Below are positions 11,692-22,847 of a stretch of 64,000 nt of DNA, in pieces. The position numbers and the translations under genes are program-made. The notes beneath the pieces were generated by a model, which ran no database searches, was not told the DNA's origin, and worked only from the letters and a program-made list of their open reading frames with translations. The number at the start of each line of letters is the position of its first letter. Position 1 is the first letter of the stretch. The stretch covers positions 46,457,697 through 46,521,696 of the forward strand of contig CM046858.1 in the NCBI GenBank assembly GCA_025617745.1, written 5' to 3'. The DNA comes from Heliocidaris erythrogramma. Taxonomy: Eukaryota; Echinodermata; Echinoidea; Camarodonta; Echinometridae.

Positions 11692-12092
11692 CTCTGTGGA
11701 TAGTATTTCTAGGAGAATACACTGACTATGATGACAAAGTATATGTAAACTTTCGTCATTGGAGAACAGGGGCGGTATTTTGAAAACTATGTTATCTTTT
11801 ATGTTAGTAAAACGATGTCATAACAAATCAAAATCAGGACAAGCCATTGGTTAATGATTGTGCGAAGATGGCTGTGCCCGCGTAAAGTTAACAGAGACAT
11901 CTGCGCAAGCACCAATGATTAGTGTTTATTGCGCGCAATTTCAATTTGTTAGGACAATTAACATAGTTTTCCTTAACATAAAAGATAACATAGTTTTCAG
12001 AATACCGCCCCTGTTCTCCAATGACGAAAGTTTACATATACTTAGAATGTCATCATAGTCGGTGTATTCTCCTAGAAATACTCTCCGCAGAG
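11692..12092. mobile_element. Fold-back element with ~120-bp inverted arms
   Basis: Arms of roughly 115-120 bp (11692-11812 and 11966-12092) are reverse complements with few mismatches. Shared cores include TATTTCTAGGAGAATACA and GAGAACAGGGGCGGTATT. The loop is about 150 bp and non-coding. It sits in the intron of zinc-finger gene A. Confidence 0.8.
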
Positions 12093-12189
12093 CTCGTTAT
12101 GTATTCGTTCAAGACAGGTTTTGGGGTCAAGGGTCAGACCGCTACATACTAATTAATGAAAGATCTTGACTCCCGTGTGTGTGTAATTG

Positions 12190-12366
12190 GGTTTTTTTTA
12201 CAGACGTGTATCAATCAGATATGATTATTTACGTCTGGGGACCGACCTTTAACGTCACCATCCGAAAGACGTGACTCAGTCTCGAACCTGGGTCCGCTGA
12301 ATCAGTTTATAACTTCCACTGGTAGCTGGATTACAGGCGTACGCCACAACGCCCCCTACGACAGGT
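12190..12366 (-). mobile_element. SINE with a 7SL-RNA-like head
   Basis: On the minus strand the head contains GTGGCGTACGCCTGTAATCC then AGCTAC. This resembles the Alu domain of 7SL/SRP RNA, whose known sequence has a GTGGCGCGTGCCTGTAGTCC block at the same place. It is followed by GCGGACCCAGGTTCGAGACT, where GGTTCGAGAC fits a pol III B box. The body then contains TTTCGGATGGTGACGTTAAA, a tail type common to animal SINEs, and ends in a run of eight A residues (plus strand 12191-12198). The 7SL relationship rests on my recollection of the 7SL sequence and needs alignment. The alternative is an unusual tRNA-derived head. Confidence 0.5.
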
Positions 12367-12470
12367 CCCAAGTTGATCATTGTTACATTGGACAAGGTGT
12401 TTTGCCCACGTTTATCTCTCTTGACCAAGGTGTATTAAATGGGTACCTGGCAATGTTGAGTTAATAATAA
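12367..12470 (+). repeat. SINE-tail-like segment
   Basis: The text GGACAAGGTGTTTTGCCC then TTAAATGGGTACCTGGCAA resembles the conserved central part of the SINE at 19301-19644 (GAGCAAGGCATTTTATC then TTAAATGGGTACCCG). It appears to be a truncated relative next to the 7SL-like element. Confidence 0.55.
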
Positions 12471-12475
12471 GGAGT

Positions 12476-12771
12476 TTTCGATTGTGTCAACTAGAACACC
12501 GTCCTAGATCGTCCCAGCGACAATGGACTGTTTTGTGTTGACTGCATACAAAGTAGGTGAAGCATGAAGCCAACAATGGGTGAAGCGAGGTTCACGTTTT
12601 AGAGAAGACGGCAAAGCCATGTTTGAGGCGTTCTATATCTGACTAGTGGACGACGGAGAAGCCAGTGGACGGGTGAGACGTTCTTGAACAAAGCGTGGTA
12701 AGCAGTTAACACAAAACAGTCCATTGTAGCTGGGAGGATCTAGGACGGCGTTCACGTTGACACAATCGAAA
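12476..12771. mobile_element. MITE with ~67-bp TIRs
   Basis: Long inverted termini begin TTTCGATTGTGTCAA and end in its reverse complement. The arms match over about 67 bases with around six differences. The internal segment is about 155 bp and non-coding. Confidence 0.85.
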
Positions 12772-13054
12772 TAATTGCAGGGCCTGTAGGAAGAGTGGTA
12801 CTTATGTGGCTACCTGGGTAAATATTAGACCAAATTATCAATGAAAAAATTTTTTTTGGTGCTAATTGCAGTCATTAGAGATTTACTGCTGATTGCGCAT
12901 AATAATAGCAGGTCATGTGCTTGACGTTCCGGACTGTCTGCCTTCAGGAGGGAGGCAGTGCCGGGTGGAGCGAGGTATATGTGGCGGGCATGCAGACTTA
13001 CATGTAAATGGAATGAGTGGGCTGGTGCGATTGGCGAAGTGTTATTGGCAAGGT

Positions 13055-13120
13055 TTGGCTGATACACACCGGAGAGATGCCCCATCAGTGTCAACACATG
13101 GTGAACGGTAAACCTCATCA
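13055..13120 (+). pseudogene. Fossil C2H2 finger fragment in intron of gene A
   Basis: The sequence ACACCGGAGAGATGCCCCAT is nearly identical to the linker at about 13718-13740 inside gene A (HTGEMPHQC). It lies 150 bases upstream of the large finger exon and lacks a complete finger. It is probably debris from an earlier finger exon. Confidence 0.65.
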
Positions 13121-13267
13121 ATGTTAAATCAATATGAATGAAAATTACAAAGTACAACAGAAATTACTAGTTTGTCATAAAATTGCCCTTCGTGCATAGC
13201 TCTACTTCACATATGTGGATTAATTCTTTGCATTGCATATGATCTTTGTGTCTGTATTCCTTTACAG

Positions 13268-15069
13268 ATGTTGCTTGCAGTCCGAGCAGTCTGCCTCACA
13301 GATTGGGAAACCAGATACAGACATCAAGACATCCCCATGCAGACTCTGAATTAGAGAATACTTCACAGACTGATGCAGAAGGTAGTTGTGACTTTATGAT
13401 CAACTCTATATCAGCGAACAATGTGAAAGATGAGAAATACTTAGAAGTATATGATAGTGAAAGAGATGAATGTAGGGATGATATTGAGTATGTTAATGAA
13501 GATCCAACCAATGAATCTTCTTTAAACAGTGATATCCCACATTCTGTGGGGACTCGAACAGGAACTCATCAATGTTCCGAATGTGGTAAGAAATTTCAAG
13601 GGAAACGTCACCTGGCAAGACATTTTAGAAAACACACTGGTGAAAAGCCTTATCAATGTTCTAAGTGTAATAAGCATTTAGCTAGCGAACGTAACCTTAA
13701 ACACCACATGCTTATTCACACTGGAGAGATGCCCCATCAGTGTCCACAGTGTGACAAGAAATTTATTTGGAAATGCCATCTGGTAAGACATATGGAAATA
13801 CACTCGGTTGAAAAGCCTTATATATGTGCCGTGTGTGATACAAGATTTACTGTTAAGAGCCAGCTTTCTCAGCACATGCTAGAACACACTGGTAAATTGC
13901 CCAATCAATGTGCTGTGTGTAACAAGATATTTCATGCAACATCTTATCTGGAAAGACATTTAAGAACACACACTGGTGAAAAGCCTTTTGAGTGTACCGA
14001 GTGTGGTAAGGTCTTTGCAGATAAAGGTAACCTGGCTCGACACACGTTACAACACACAGGACAACTGCCCCATCAGTGTCCAGTATGTGACAAGAAATTC
14101 CCAACAAAATCTAATCTGATAAGACATTCAAGAATCCACAGTGGGGAAAAGCCTTATTCGTGTGCTGTGTGTGGCAAGAGATTTGCTGACAAAGGCTCCC
14201 TCTCTGGGCATATGGATATACACAATAGCGGAAAACCTTATCAGTGTTCCAAGTGTAATAAGATGTTTCCTACTGAGAGTGAGCTTAATGAGCACGTGCT
14301 TCATCATGATAAAGGAATACCTTATCAGTGTGCTGTGTGTGATAAGCAGTTTAATTTCAAAAGTAACCTTACTCGACATATGCTACTCCACACTGGACAA
14401 ATGGCCCATCAGTGTTCAGTTTGTGAAAAGAAATTTCCATCAAAATGTAATCTTGCAAGGCATTCAAGAACACACACTGGTGAAAAGCCTTATTTGTGTA
14501 CTGTTTGTGATAAGAGATTTCCTGATAAGGGGAGCCTCAAACAGCATACATTAATTCACACGGGTGAAAAGCCTTTTCAGTGTTCAGAGTGTAATAAGCG
14601 GTTTTATTTAAAAAATCAGCTTTCACAGCACATGCCACAACATGCTGAAGTAAAGCCTTATCCGTGCCCAGAATGTGATAAGCAGTTTGCAGTGAAAGGT
14701 GGCCTTACGACGCATATGCTTCAACACACTGGACAAAAACCTTATCAATGTACAGTGTGTGATAAGCGATTCTACAAGAACTATTACCTGGCAAGGCATT
14801 TAAGAACACACTCTGGTGAAAAGCCATCTTTGTGCTCAGTATGTGGGAAGAGATATGCTAACAAACGTTACTTGGCTAAGCACATGATAACACACAGTGG
14901 AGAAAAGCCTTTTCAGTGTACGCAGTGTAAGATGAGATTCACCTTCCAGAGTAGCTTGTGTAAACACGTGCAGTTACACAAAGGAGATCAACCTTATCAA
15001 TGTTCAGTGTGTAGCTTGAATTTCAATTCCAAAACCCATCTCACAAGGCATAAGAAAATACATATCTAA
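13268..15069 (+). CDS. C2H2 zinc-finger protein A, finger exon (18 fingers)
   Basis: This large terminal exon follows a TTTACAG acceptor at 13267. The preceding exon supplies the first base of the codon (G/AT, Asp), keeping phase with the exon ending at 11049. It encodes 600 residues: about 100 residues of acidic/serine linker (HADSELENTSQTD), then 18 C2H2 fingers of C-x2-C-x12-H-x3-H form from about 13567 to the end. They are joined mostly by TGEKP-type linkers (HTGEKPY, HTGQLPH). Multi-finger proteins of this type are usually nuclear sequence-specific DNA-binding proteins. Variant linkers (HNSGKPY, HDKGIPY) break the array into sub-blocks. It is paralogous to gene B. The frame continues after the TAA with a decayed finger. 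Target and partner are unknown. Confidence 0.92.
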
Positions 15070-15170
15070 AAAAACCAATGCGTTCAGTATAATAAGAATT
15101 CGCTGTTCAAAGTAAGTTCACCCAACACAATACTGCAACACATGCTGATTCACTCTGGACAAAAACCAGT
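15070..15170 (+). pseudogene. In-frame fossil finger after the stop of gene A
   Basis: Reading straight through the TAA at 15067-15069 in the same frame gives QCVQYNKN then ILQHMLIHSGQKP. This is a C2H2 finger whose second cysteine has become tyrosine. The array once extended further, and the present stop is secondary. It now serves as 3' untranslated DNA. Confidence 0.8.
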
Positions 15171-15224
15171 TGTTGATAAAAGCAATTTTCTAATATCAAC
15201 CCTTTGTAAATGAAAGAATGCACC

Positions 15225-15250
15225 GGGGGGGGGGGGGGGGGGGGGGGGGG
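15225..15250 (+). repeat. G26 homopolymer tract
   Basis: Twenty-six uninterrupted G residues lie downstream of zinc-finger gene A. From 15251 to 15720 I see no gene. A frame on the minus strand across this tract is an artefact. Confidence 0.95.
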
Positions 15251-15720
15251 TAGGTTTCTGGGGAAAAAACATTCCTGAAATGTTAATGTTTTTATGCATG
15301 ATGCTACTGAATAAAATACATTGCCACATGTTATTCTGGTGAAATAATGGGGTACTGACAGGAAGATAGTCCTTGAATGCACCAGTGTTTTTATGCTTGT
15401 TTGGATGCTGTCAATTGGGCATTGGTTCAAACAAAGGATGTGCTCCATAAAACACGCATCGGATTTGATTTACTGTAAAAGTTGAAATTTTCGCGTGATT
15501 AATTTTTTGCGCTGTGCTGAGTAAAGTGAATATCATGTGTTTTTATATTTTCGCGCACATTTCATGCTGCGGGAATTGCGCGAAAATTTCCACACCGTGA
15601 AATATTCCATGTTTACAGTAGTTTAGTTCAGTGGTGATGATAACATGATTAGACCAGAATGTAAGTACAACATATATTACATTTTTTTGTATCATTGTGG
15701 CTTTTACAAGTGACAGTGAT

Positions 15721-15862
15721 CTGGGGAGTGTTTCATAAAGAGTCTTGTCAGTGATTTTCACTGACAAATTTGCTCTCAGCCAATCAGATGCATGCATTCA
15801 GTAGCTTATAACAGTTTTCAGTGAAAATCACTGACAGGACTCTTCATGAAACGCTCCCCAGT
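15721..15862. mobile_element. 142-bp MITE (CTGGGGAGTGTTTCATAAAG type)
   Basis: The termini CTGGGGAGTGTTTCATAAAG and its reverse complement (ending in GCTCCCCAG) match with few changes. The arms continue through GTCAGTGATTTTCACTGACA, itself a small palindrome. It shares a terminal pattern with the elements at 16097-17122 and 30454-30606. Confidence 0.85.
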
Positions 15863-16096
15863 TAGGTACTGATGTAAAACTGAAATCCTCACAAAAGGCA
15901 TGTACATGTAGATCATCAAGGTACTGCAGTGAAATTAACTTTTGAAAATACATACATGTACACATGATGAAAATCAATGTGTAATAGACCGATTCTGTAA
16001 TGTATTCAAATTTATGTACATTTCTTCTCTGCACACCTAGTGACGAACTATTCCATTTAACCTGCTTTTTATAAATGAGCCTAAATGCCTGGAATC

Positions 16097-17122
16097 CTGG
16101 GGGACGTTCCATCAAACCGTCATAACGACAAGATCAGCGACATCTCCACACTGTCGCTCAACTTGTCCGCTAAGTGTTTCACAAAGCCGTCTTTGCCAAG
16201 ACCAGCGACAACTTCGCTGACAAGTGACTTGTCGGTACTCCAAACCTGTCATATCTTTTTAGAACGCCATCACAAGCCAGCTTTTAGTTAGTCTATGGGC
16301 TGCGAAAAAATAACAAAATTAATGTAAATTAAGAGAACATTTATTTCCTGATCTCCAAGCTCTATCCTTTATCGCTCCTTTACCAGATAGTATTTCTAAT
16401 GTCCGTCTTATAATATTGTACAGACGAACAATGTGTTCCTATGGCTTCTTGACCCCCCAACAAGTAAATGAGATTAATAGTAAAAATACCCACATCCGTC
16501 TACCATAGAATCAGCATCGAAAACGGTCTGTATATACAGACCCATGTGAACGACGACAATTTATCATGTATGTATTTTCGCTATTTTTTCCGTTTTCACG
16601 CAATGCTTTGATATGAATGATATTATATGTATCTTTTAATGAATAAATATTTAAAATTGGGCCATAAGATATCTTAATTTAATCATTTTCTCTAAAATGA
16701 ACACGATTTGGGTCTTCTTTCCGTAATTAGTCAATTACGGTATCCTCTTACCTACAAATCTAGATTCGTACATCGCAAAAGCCTCCTCGAGTTTTTTCAA
16801 TTTTATAAATTCTAAGATGCCATAAGAAACACATCTTTTCATGTAAACGGGATGTTTGTATCACAAGCATTCATCTTCGCTGCCATTTTTTACATTTTGG
16901 AATAGTTTGGGGAAAACTGAGCCTCAAAATCTGTTTGGGTAATTGACGATAATTCCAATGGACTGTGATATAGACTATGTTTTTTTGCCAATGAGTATCG
17001 ATATCATTGAGTTGTCGTTTATCATGTCTTCGTGAAACAGTTTTTCAGGTCCATGACATTTCTGTAGATCGCCGACAACAGTTATGACTGTCATGGAGTT
17101 GATTTGATGAAACGACCCCCAG
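16097..17122. mobile_element. 1.0-kb TIR element (CTGGGGGACG type)
   Basis: The left end CTGGGGGACGTTCCATCAAA and the right end (TTTGATGAAACGACCCCCAG) are inverted repeats. GTCATAACGAC and a matching GTTATGAC occur just inside each end. The interior has no convincing coding sequence. No clear target duplication is visible. Confidence 0.75.
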
Positions 17123-17602
17123 TTTGCAATACATTTACTTGTTGCTATATCCGGCAAGCTTTCAGATTGCCAAGAAAAACCTGTGTTTGAAAGGTATGTA
17201 TAAAATTTGCATACATTACCGCAGTGGTATGTACAGATGCCACCAATAGAATGGAATTCCTTTTAAACTACTCCTCTTGTAGAGTCTGGTTATGATGTCA
17301 TAATTCAGTGATTCCATTTGGTTGTGGAATATGGTTCTTATTAATTTTAGTGAAACAGAACATTAAATTATTGCTTACTAAATGTAAATTTTCTTGAAAT
17401 GTTCGGAGATTCATTTTCTTGAATTCTATTCCTGTCACTTGCATGTCAGAGTGATTTGAGTTTGATATAAATTGATGTATTACCGTATAAATTTCTCTTT
17501 AGAATTGAAGTACATTCGGTTTCAGCAAGATAATATATTTCATCTGTCTCCCAATCATGTAAAGTTACAATCCAGTGAATACTAAGCCTATAATTGCTTT
17601 GG

Positions 17603-18005
17603 TTAAAGGTAATCCGTAACTTTGTGGAGGCTTGATAAAATCTGAGCTGCATGGCCCTAAATGCTACCAGTGTATGTAATATGTTGTAAAAATGAAGCCC
17701 TGAAAAATGCATGTCAAACGCATCATCATGTACTTCACAAAAAGTAAATATGTGCAAGTGACCGCAGATGCCAGTCCTTTTCTCCCCATAGACTACAGTG
17801 TTGGACTACAGTAAAGTGTACCCCAGTACGGTTTCATGAATGTCAGTATTCGGTCATAGATATCTTGAAAATAACATATCTGTATTGGAAAACCTTGATA
17901 TTCCTTGCTGCTTATTTATCCTTCTGAACATCATTATACAACACAAACATCAAAATTCAACAATTTATTAAATCAAACCTCCATAAAGTTACAGATTCCC
18001 TTTAA
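17603..18005. mobile_element. MITE with TTAAAGG termini
   Basis: The left sequence TTAAAGGTAATCCGTAACTT pairs with the right-hand complement of AAAGGGAATCTGTAACTTTA over about 28 bases. The 403-bp body is AT-rich and non-coding. The stretch from 17123 to 17602 holds no gene. Confidence 0.65.
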
Positions 18006-18175
18006 AGTCTATGGTACATACAGTATCAGCAAGATTCATCATTTTATATACAGTGTATTATATGAAGACAAGCTGTCCTACAGTTATTGTAAAAGATCAT
18101 GGAAGAAAATAAACATTCAAAATTTGTTCCAGTGAAATCATTCTATTTTGTCACTGACTCTTCTGTATGTGCATC

Positions 18176-18743
18176 TAAAGGGAAACACGACCTTAATGAC
18201 AAGTTGCTTCTGAAAGAAATGAGGAAAAATCAGAGATGCAGATTGGTGAAAGTTTGAACGAAATCTGACAAGCAGTAAAGTTATTAATTTTTGAAAGTTG
18301 TAATCACTATACATACAGATTGGCTGAATAGGTAATGTCACTGTGATGTAGTGGCGGACAACTCCCCCAATTGCTCTAACACACAAAATGACTAAATTGT
18401 CAATTTTTTTCAAACTGTATTACTCAGTAGCTTCATGGTAGGATCTTTTTCTTTATGAAATATTTCAGTACTGCCCCAAGGGGAAAGGCGCTTCAGAGAA
18501 AACCGCAAATTAATGATATTTTTGTTTATGACATATGATATGGGAGAGTTGTCCGCCAGTTCCTCACATTTGACTCACCAAATTGCCAATTTGAGATTTG
18601 CATAGATGTAGTGATCTCATATTTCAAACATCCATAACTTTCTTATTCATTGTCCAATTTCTTTCAAACGTTCACCATCCTGTTTTTCTTATTGTTCTGC
18701 CTTCTCACAAATCATCTTATTACAAAGGCTGGATTGCCCTTTA
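18176..18743. mobile_element. Possible MITE with TAAAGGG ends
   Basis: TAAAGGGAA at the left and the complement of TAAAGGGCAA at the right suggest short inverted termini, like other TTAAAGG elements here. The match is short and the body is non-coding. Confidence 0.35.
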
Positions 18744-19300
18744 AAGACTACATGTACAAACATTATTAAAAAAAAAAAAAATGAGAAAGACAAAGCAAAT
18801 AGTTTTGTTTGGAAGTCAAAGAGGCAATTTGTAGGGATCTAAATTTTAACTAATCAGACATCTCATTTTAAAGGACTATTCTCATTTTGTTTTTGCTGGT
18901 CTAATCGAGGGGAATATGGCTGTCAACCTTCATTTAAAAAAAAAGTTAACCAGTGTCCCTGAAAGAAAAGGGGGGCAGAGGACTGGAAAAGTAGGACAAA
19001 TTTTGGGGAAAAAACAAGGAATACTTATAAATATGGCCATAATTTTTTCCAATCTTGTAGTAACCAGAGTACAATGTGAGAATGAGTAGAAAAACCATAA
19101 TCACAATGCCCTTTTTAAAACCCACATCAATTCGATCTTCAATAGCAATATCTACTGCCTTTGATAGACCTTTGGAGGCACAAACAAAAGTGTCATAGAT
19201 AGGGCCTTTAAAATTTATTTATGTACTATTGAATTCATTTTGTGAGAAGTATTAATCTTATTCTCATTTTATTTTTGACAATTGACGTAAGTGTTTTCTA
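18744..19300. other. No gene seen
   Basis: AT-rich DNA with A-runs (about 18769-18781). No coding or structured feature is supported. Confidence 0.5.
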
Positions 19301-19644
19301 GAGGTCTCGTCGTCGAGTGGTTTAATGAACTTGACTGGGAATGCAAAGGTCGTGGATTCGAACTCTGGCACGGCACTTATGCTCTTGAGCAAGGCATTTT
19401 ATCTACATTGCAGGTGTTAAATGGGTACCCGCGGTAAGATGCGAACTTCATTGTGGTTGGATTAGCATGTGCGCGCTTGGAAACAGGCGACTGGCTGGAA
19501 TGCTCCCCAGAGGAGTGGAGAATGTGCACTGTAGCCATTGAATCCAGTGACCGGGGTAATAATGCTGTAAGCGCTTTGGTCGGTTACATTGTAACTGGTA
19601 AGGCGCTTTATAAGTAACAGCTATTATTATCATTATTATTATTA
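19301..19644 (+). mobile_element. tRNA-derived SINE, near full length
   Basis: The head resembles a tRNA, with a box-A-like CGTCGAGTGGTTTAATG and a box B at 19353-19365 (GTGGATTCGAACT). The middle contains GAGCAAGGCATTTTATC and TTAAATGGGTACCCG. The 3' end has GTAAGCGCTTTGG and GGCGCTTTATAAGTA, followed by an (ATT)n tail. These are hallmarks of pol III-transcribed SINEs with a conserved central domain, as found in many marine invertebrates. Transposition would need a partner LINE. Confidence 0.8.
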
Positions 19645-20294
19645 AATACACGTACCTTGATAAACCAATGGGTGGGAATAGGATAAATGATATCCAACTG
19701 AACGTTTGTCACTTTCACACCCTCCCTCAAAAAAAGAAAGAAAGAAATGAATTGCCATATTTTAATGAACCCTTAGTGCACTGTGCAACCATTTTTTTTC
19801 CTTCATCTTGGTTCTTTGTTCATCAGTCATATTGATACAAACATTCCAGGATATGTACATCCCAATTTAATGCATTTTTTTAATTTAAACAAAAATGATA
19901 AGCTGCCTTTGTCTTAAAATAATGAGATACCGTATCAAATTTGGCCGGTTTGATACTTTGAACCACCTACGTGTATGTGTATGGCTCTGAAAGCATAAGG
20001 CAATAGTGTCCAATCTTGTCAATCCAATTCTAAACAGCATTTATTACCTTATTATTTTGCCTCCCTAGGGTGCCTGTATTCAAGAAGAAAAATTTGTGTA
20101 AACAGGTGCCAATATGACGGACTATACTTGAGTGAGAGAGAGAGAGAGACGGATGAGTGGGGAAGGGGAGAGATTGAACTTGGAGAGAGAAAGAAAAACC
20201 CTGTTCATTTGTGCAAAGAAAGTGTGTGTTGTGCTACAGTAGGTGTAAAAAAACAAAACATTTGACACTTTTCATCATTAATAACACAAGTTAT
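19645..20294. other. No gene seen; short GA microsatellite
   Basis: A GAGAGAGAGA run lies near 20135-20148. No supported gene. Confidence 0.5.
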
Positions 20295-20604
20295 CACACT
20301 GTAAAGTCGAAGGATGTCAAATTTATTTTGGGTAAGTTTTGTAAAATTTCCTTCATTATCATTCTTGAAATAATGCTTGGAATATTTAATTAGGTTTTCA
20401 ATTAAAGAAAAAAAGGCCACAAAATCTGTAATTAATTCAGAACATAACAGTACCATTGTGACATCGCACCTGTCATTGCTGCCATCCCTATGCTTTCCAG
20501 GGTCTACTTAAATAGAATTTCAGAGCATTGTTTAGGAACAGTATTCAAAGAAATTCATGAAATTTATTCCAAATAAATTTGACATCCTTCAACTTTACCA
20601 TGTG
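20295..20604. mobile_element. Stem-loop MITE with ~36-bp arms
   Basis: The left arm 20295-20330 and right arm 20569-20604 are inverted copies with three or so differences, sharing GAAGGATGTCAAATTTATTT. The loop is AT-rich and non-coding. DNA from 20605 to 21403 shows two similar AT-rich segments (about 20825-20925 and 20945-21050 share CCATGCATGATATCCTAAAT) but no gene. Confidence 0.75.
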
Positions 20605-21403
20605 AAAAGCTCATTCTGATACGAATGATATCATTTGAGCCATCAGCAATCAAAGCAGTGAAAGTTTGATGGGGGAAAAAAGAGACAAGCTGTCAGAAAG
20701 TTGAAAGATTAGATCACTATAAATATGTGGAATCTTATGTAATGATGTTTCTTTTCCAACAGATTGCCTTTAAACCTCTTAATTTATTCTAGACTTTTTC
20801 CCCCAGGATGCACCATTCCCTCCCATGAAAAAAAGCCTGTAATTTCTATCATAATGACTAATGACTTTGAGTGATTTGGGAGTACAAATTCTCCATGCAT
20901 GATATCCTAAATATTCTAAATATTGACAGCATTGCTAATTTAAAGCTTTCTCCTTAATTTCTATCATAATTAAAAATGCCAATTTTTAGTGATTTGGGGG
21001 TAAAAATTCCCCATGCATGATATCCTAAATATTGACAGCATTGTCAAGTTAGGCTCTCTCCTTGTCATTGGTGATCTCACACTTTAAAAATTCATAACTT
21101 TAACTAGTTTTTAATCCTTTGAATTCTCTCAAACTTTTACTGATCTGCTTATTCAATTATTACTCCTTCCTCTTGGCAAGATTAAGTTTGACGATGATAT
21201 GACATTTGCTTTGTAGTTTGGTATGTTTGCATGGACAGTTAACTTTGCATATAAGCCAAATCTGTTGGGACTTTCGACCTCATGTTTTGCATAGTTTGGT
21301 CCAAAAAATTAATTTTGAGTTATGCAGGGTTAACTTTGTAATTAATTAGGTCCTCCAAACAAAGTATGTGTAACACATTTCTTTATTTGTTTGGTGTCTT
21401 TAG

Positions 21404-21550
21404 AAGTAAGGGAGTACTACAAATATGAGGAGAAGGAATCATCGGGCAAGATGGGATACCAGGTCTACAATTATTACACGAAGGAAGAAGACTCAGAAGG
21501 AAAGGTGTCTCCTCGACATGCTGATAGTACACAGTCATCAACAAATCAAG
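21404..21550 (+). CDS. Zinc-finger gene B, acidic phase-1 exon
   Basis: This internal exon lies between a TTGGTGTCTTTAG acceptor and a CAAG/GTAAAA donor. At 147 bases with two leading and one trailing base it is phase 1-1, like the gene A exon at 10909-11049. It encodes about 48 charged residues including NYYTKEEDSEGK and ends in DSTQSSTNQ, close to the gene A ending DTAQSSIDQ. The sumoylation consensus is weaker than in gene A. It splices in phase to the finger exon at 26028. The intron is 4.5 kb and contains a Penelope-like element and finger debris. No start codon is identified upstream. Confidence 0.75.
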
Positions 21551-21767
21551 GTAAAAACGGTATGGAAATAAACTGTGTTAAACTTTGCATTAATCAATAT
21601 GCATTGCACAGAGGTTAAGTGACAATATAAAGAACTAGACTTGTCGAGTCATTATCTATCATAATTTTGACTTAATCGAGTGCTATGCATAGTACAAATA
21701 TTGATGCACGAGCTACAAAACATGAATTCTTTGTTTTACAAAAATGGATCTACAATATGAATATAAT

Positions 21768-22600
21768 TCAGAAAAAAGGTTTGCGGTACAACCATGTGAG
21801 TTGGAATAACTCCATATTCCGGTCAGAATGCTCTGGCCGTCGTCAGGAGAATAAGAAGAGCGAATAAATCAGCAGAATTTATATATGAAGCGGTAGAAAT
21901 TCTTCACCTTCACAACTTGTTTGTAATGTTAGGCAATTCACTTTTTAAAAATGGAGGCACACAATAACATCACAGAATTAGTATAGAAAGAAATAGTAAC
22001 AGTAACATCAAAGTACCTGCATTGAAAGGATAAATAACATCAAGGTACCTGCATTGAAAGGATAAGTAACATCAAACTAATCCTGCGTGGTAAAAACATT
22101 GAAAACAAGTGAACAATAGGACTAAGAAACCAATTAACCATCTGGATAAGCTGGAAACAAAAGGGGGATTAGGACCGTAGGTAATCTGTGGAGAGAAACA
22201 TGACATCCTGTTGAGGAAAGAAATTAAGGATTAAAACATGCATATGGAAAAAGGTGAAATATTGACACCCGAATGAGTATACTAATAATAAATATAATAA
22301 ATGTTATGAATGAAGTGGACAGGTGTGGCTGTGGAGAGAAAGGTGAAAAAACCAATGATAATGAACAAATTGAGGAGAGAAACATGAAATCCTGTGTGAG
22401 GTAATCTGTGGAGAGAAACAAATCATCCTGTGAGGAAAGACATTAAGGTTAAAACATACATGTGCAAAAAAATAAAAGGGTGAAATAATGACATCAGAAT
22501 GAGTATCCTAATAATGATGAATATAAGGAATGTTACAAATGAAACGACAAAACAAAGGTAATGAACAAATTGAGGAGAGAAACATGAAATCCTGTTGAGG
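21768..22600. repeat. Left inverted arm of the Penelope-like element
   Basis: This arm is an imperfect reverse complement of 23937-24698. It contains partial internal repeats of about 190 bases, marked by recurring GAGAGAAACATGAAATCCTG (near 22190, 22378 and 22575). Arm-like flanks of this kind fit the pseudo-LTRs known from Penelope-like elements, which can lie in direct or inverted order. Confidence 0.8.
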
Positions 22601-22847
22601 GAAGCAATTGTGGTTAAAATACATGTGGAAAAAAAACGGTTGATAAATGATGATATCAGGAGTTGCCTGTGGATGGAAAGGTGATGAACAATGGTAAACA
22701 TGTACAACCTGTGGAAAAAAAAAAAGGGGGTGATGAACGAAATCAGAAAGAGTAAAAAACACAAAATTCTGTTGAAGAAAGCAATTACGGTTGAATATCT
22801 GCGGAAAAAAATATAACACTAGTTATTATTGGAAGAGTGAAAACCAA

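Noticed and set aside
14141-14554. Alternative frame within zinc-finger gene A
   Set aside because: It overlaps the finger array out of frame; repetitive finger codons keep it open.
21790-21870. Hammerhead-ribozyme-like core in the Penelope arm (CTGACGA, a short stem, then GAAT on the minus strand)
   Set aside because: Penelope-like elements can carry hammerheads, but here the GAAA box is GAAT and the GGAAT/ATTCC pairing uses up the core. No partner for stem I follows, and the other arm lacks the stem II sequence.
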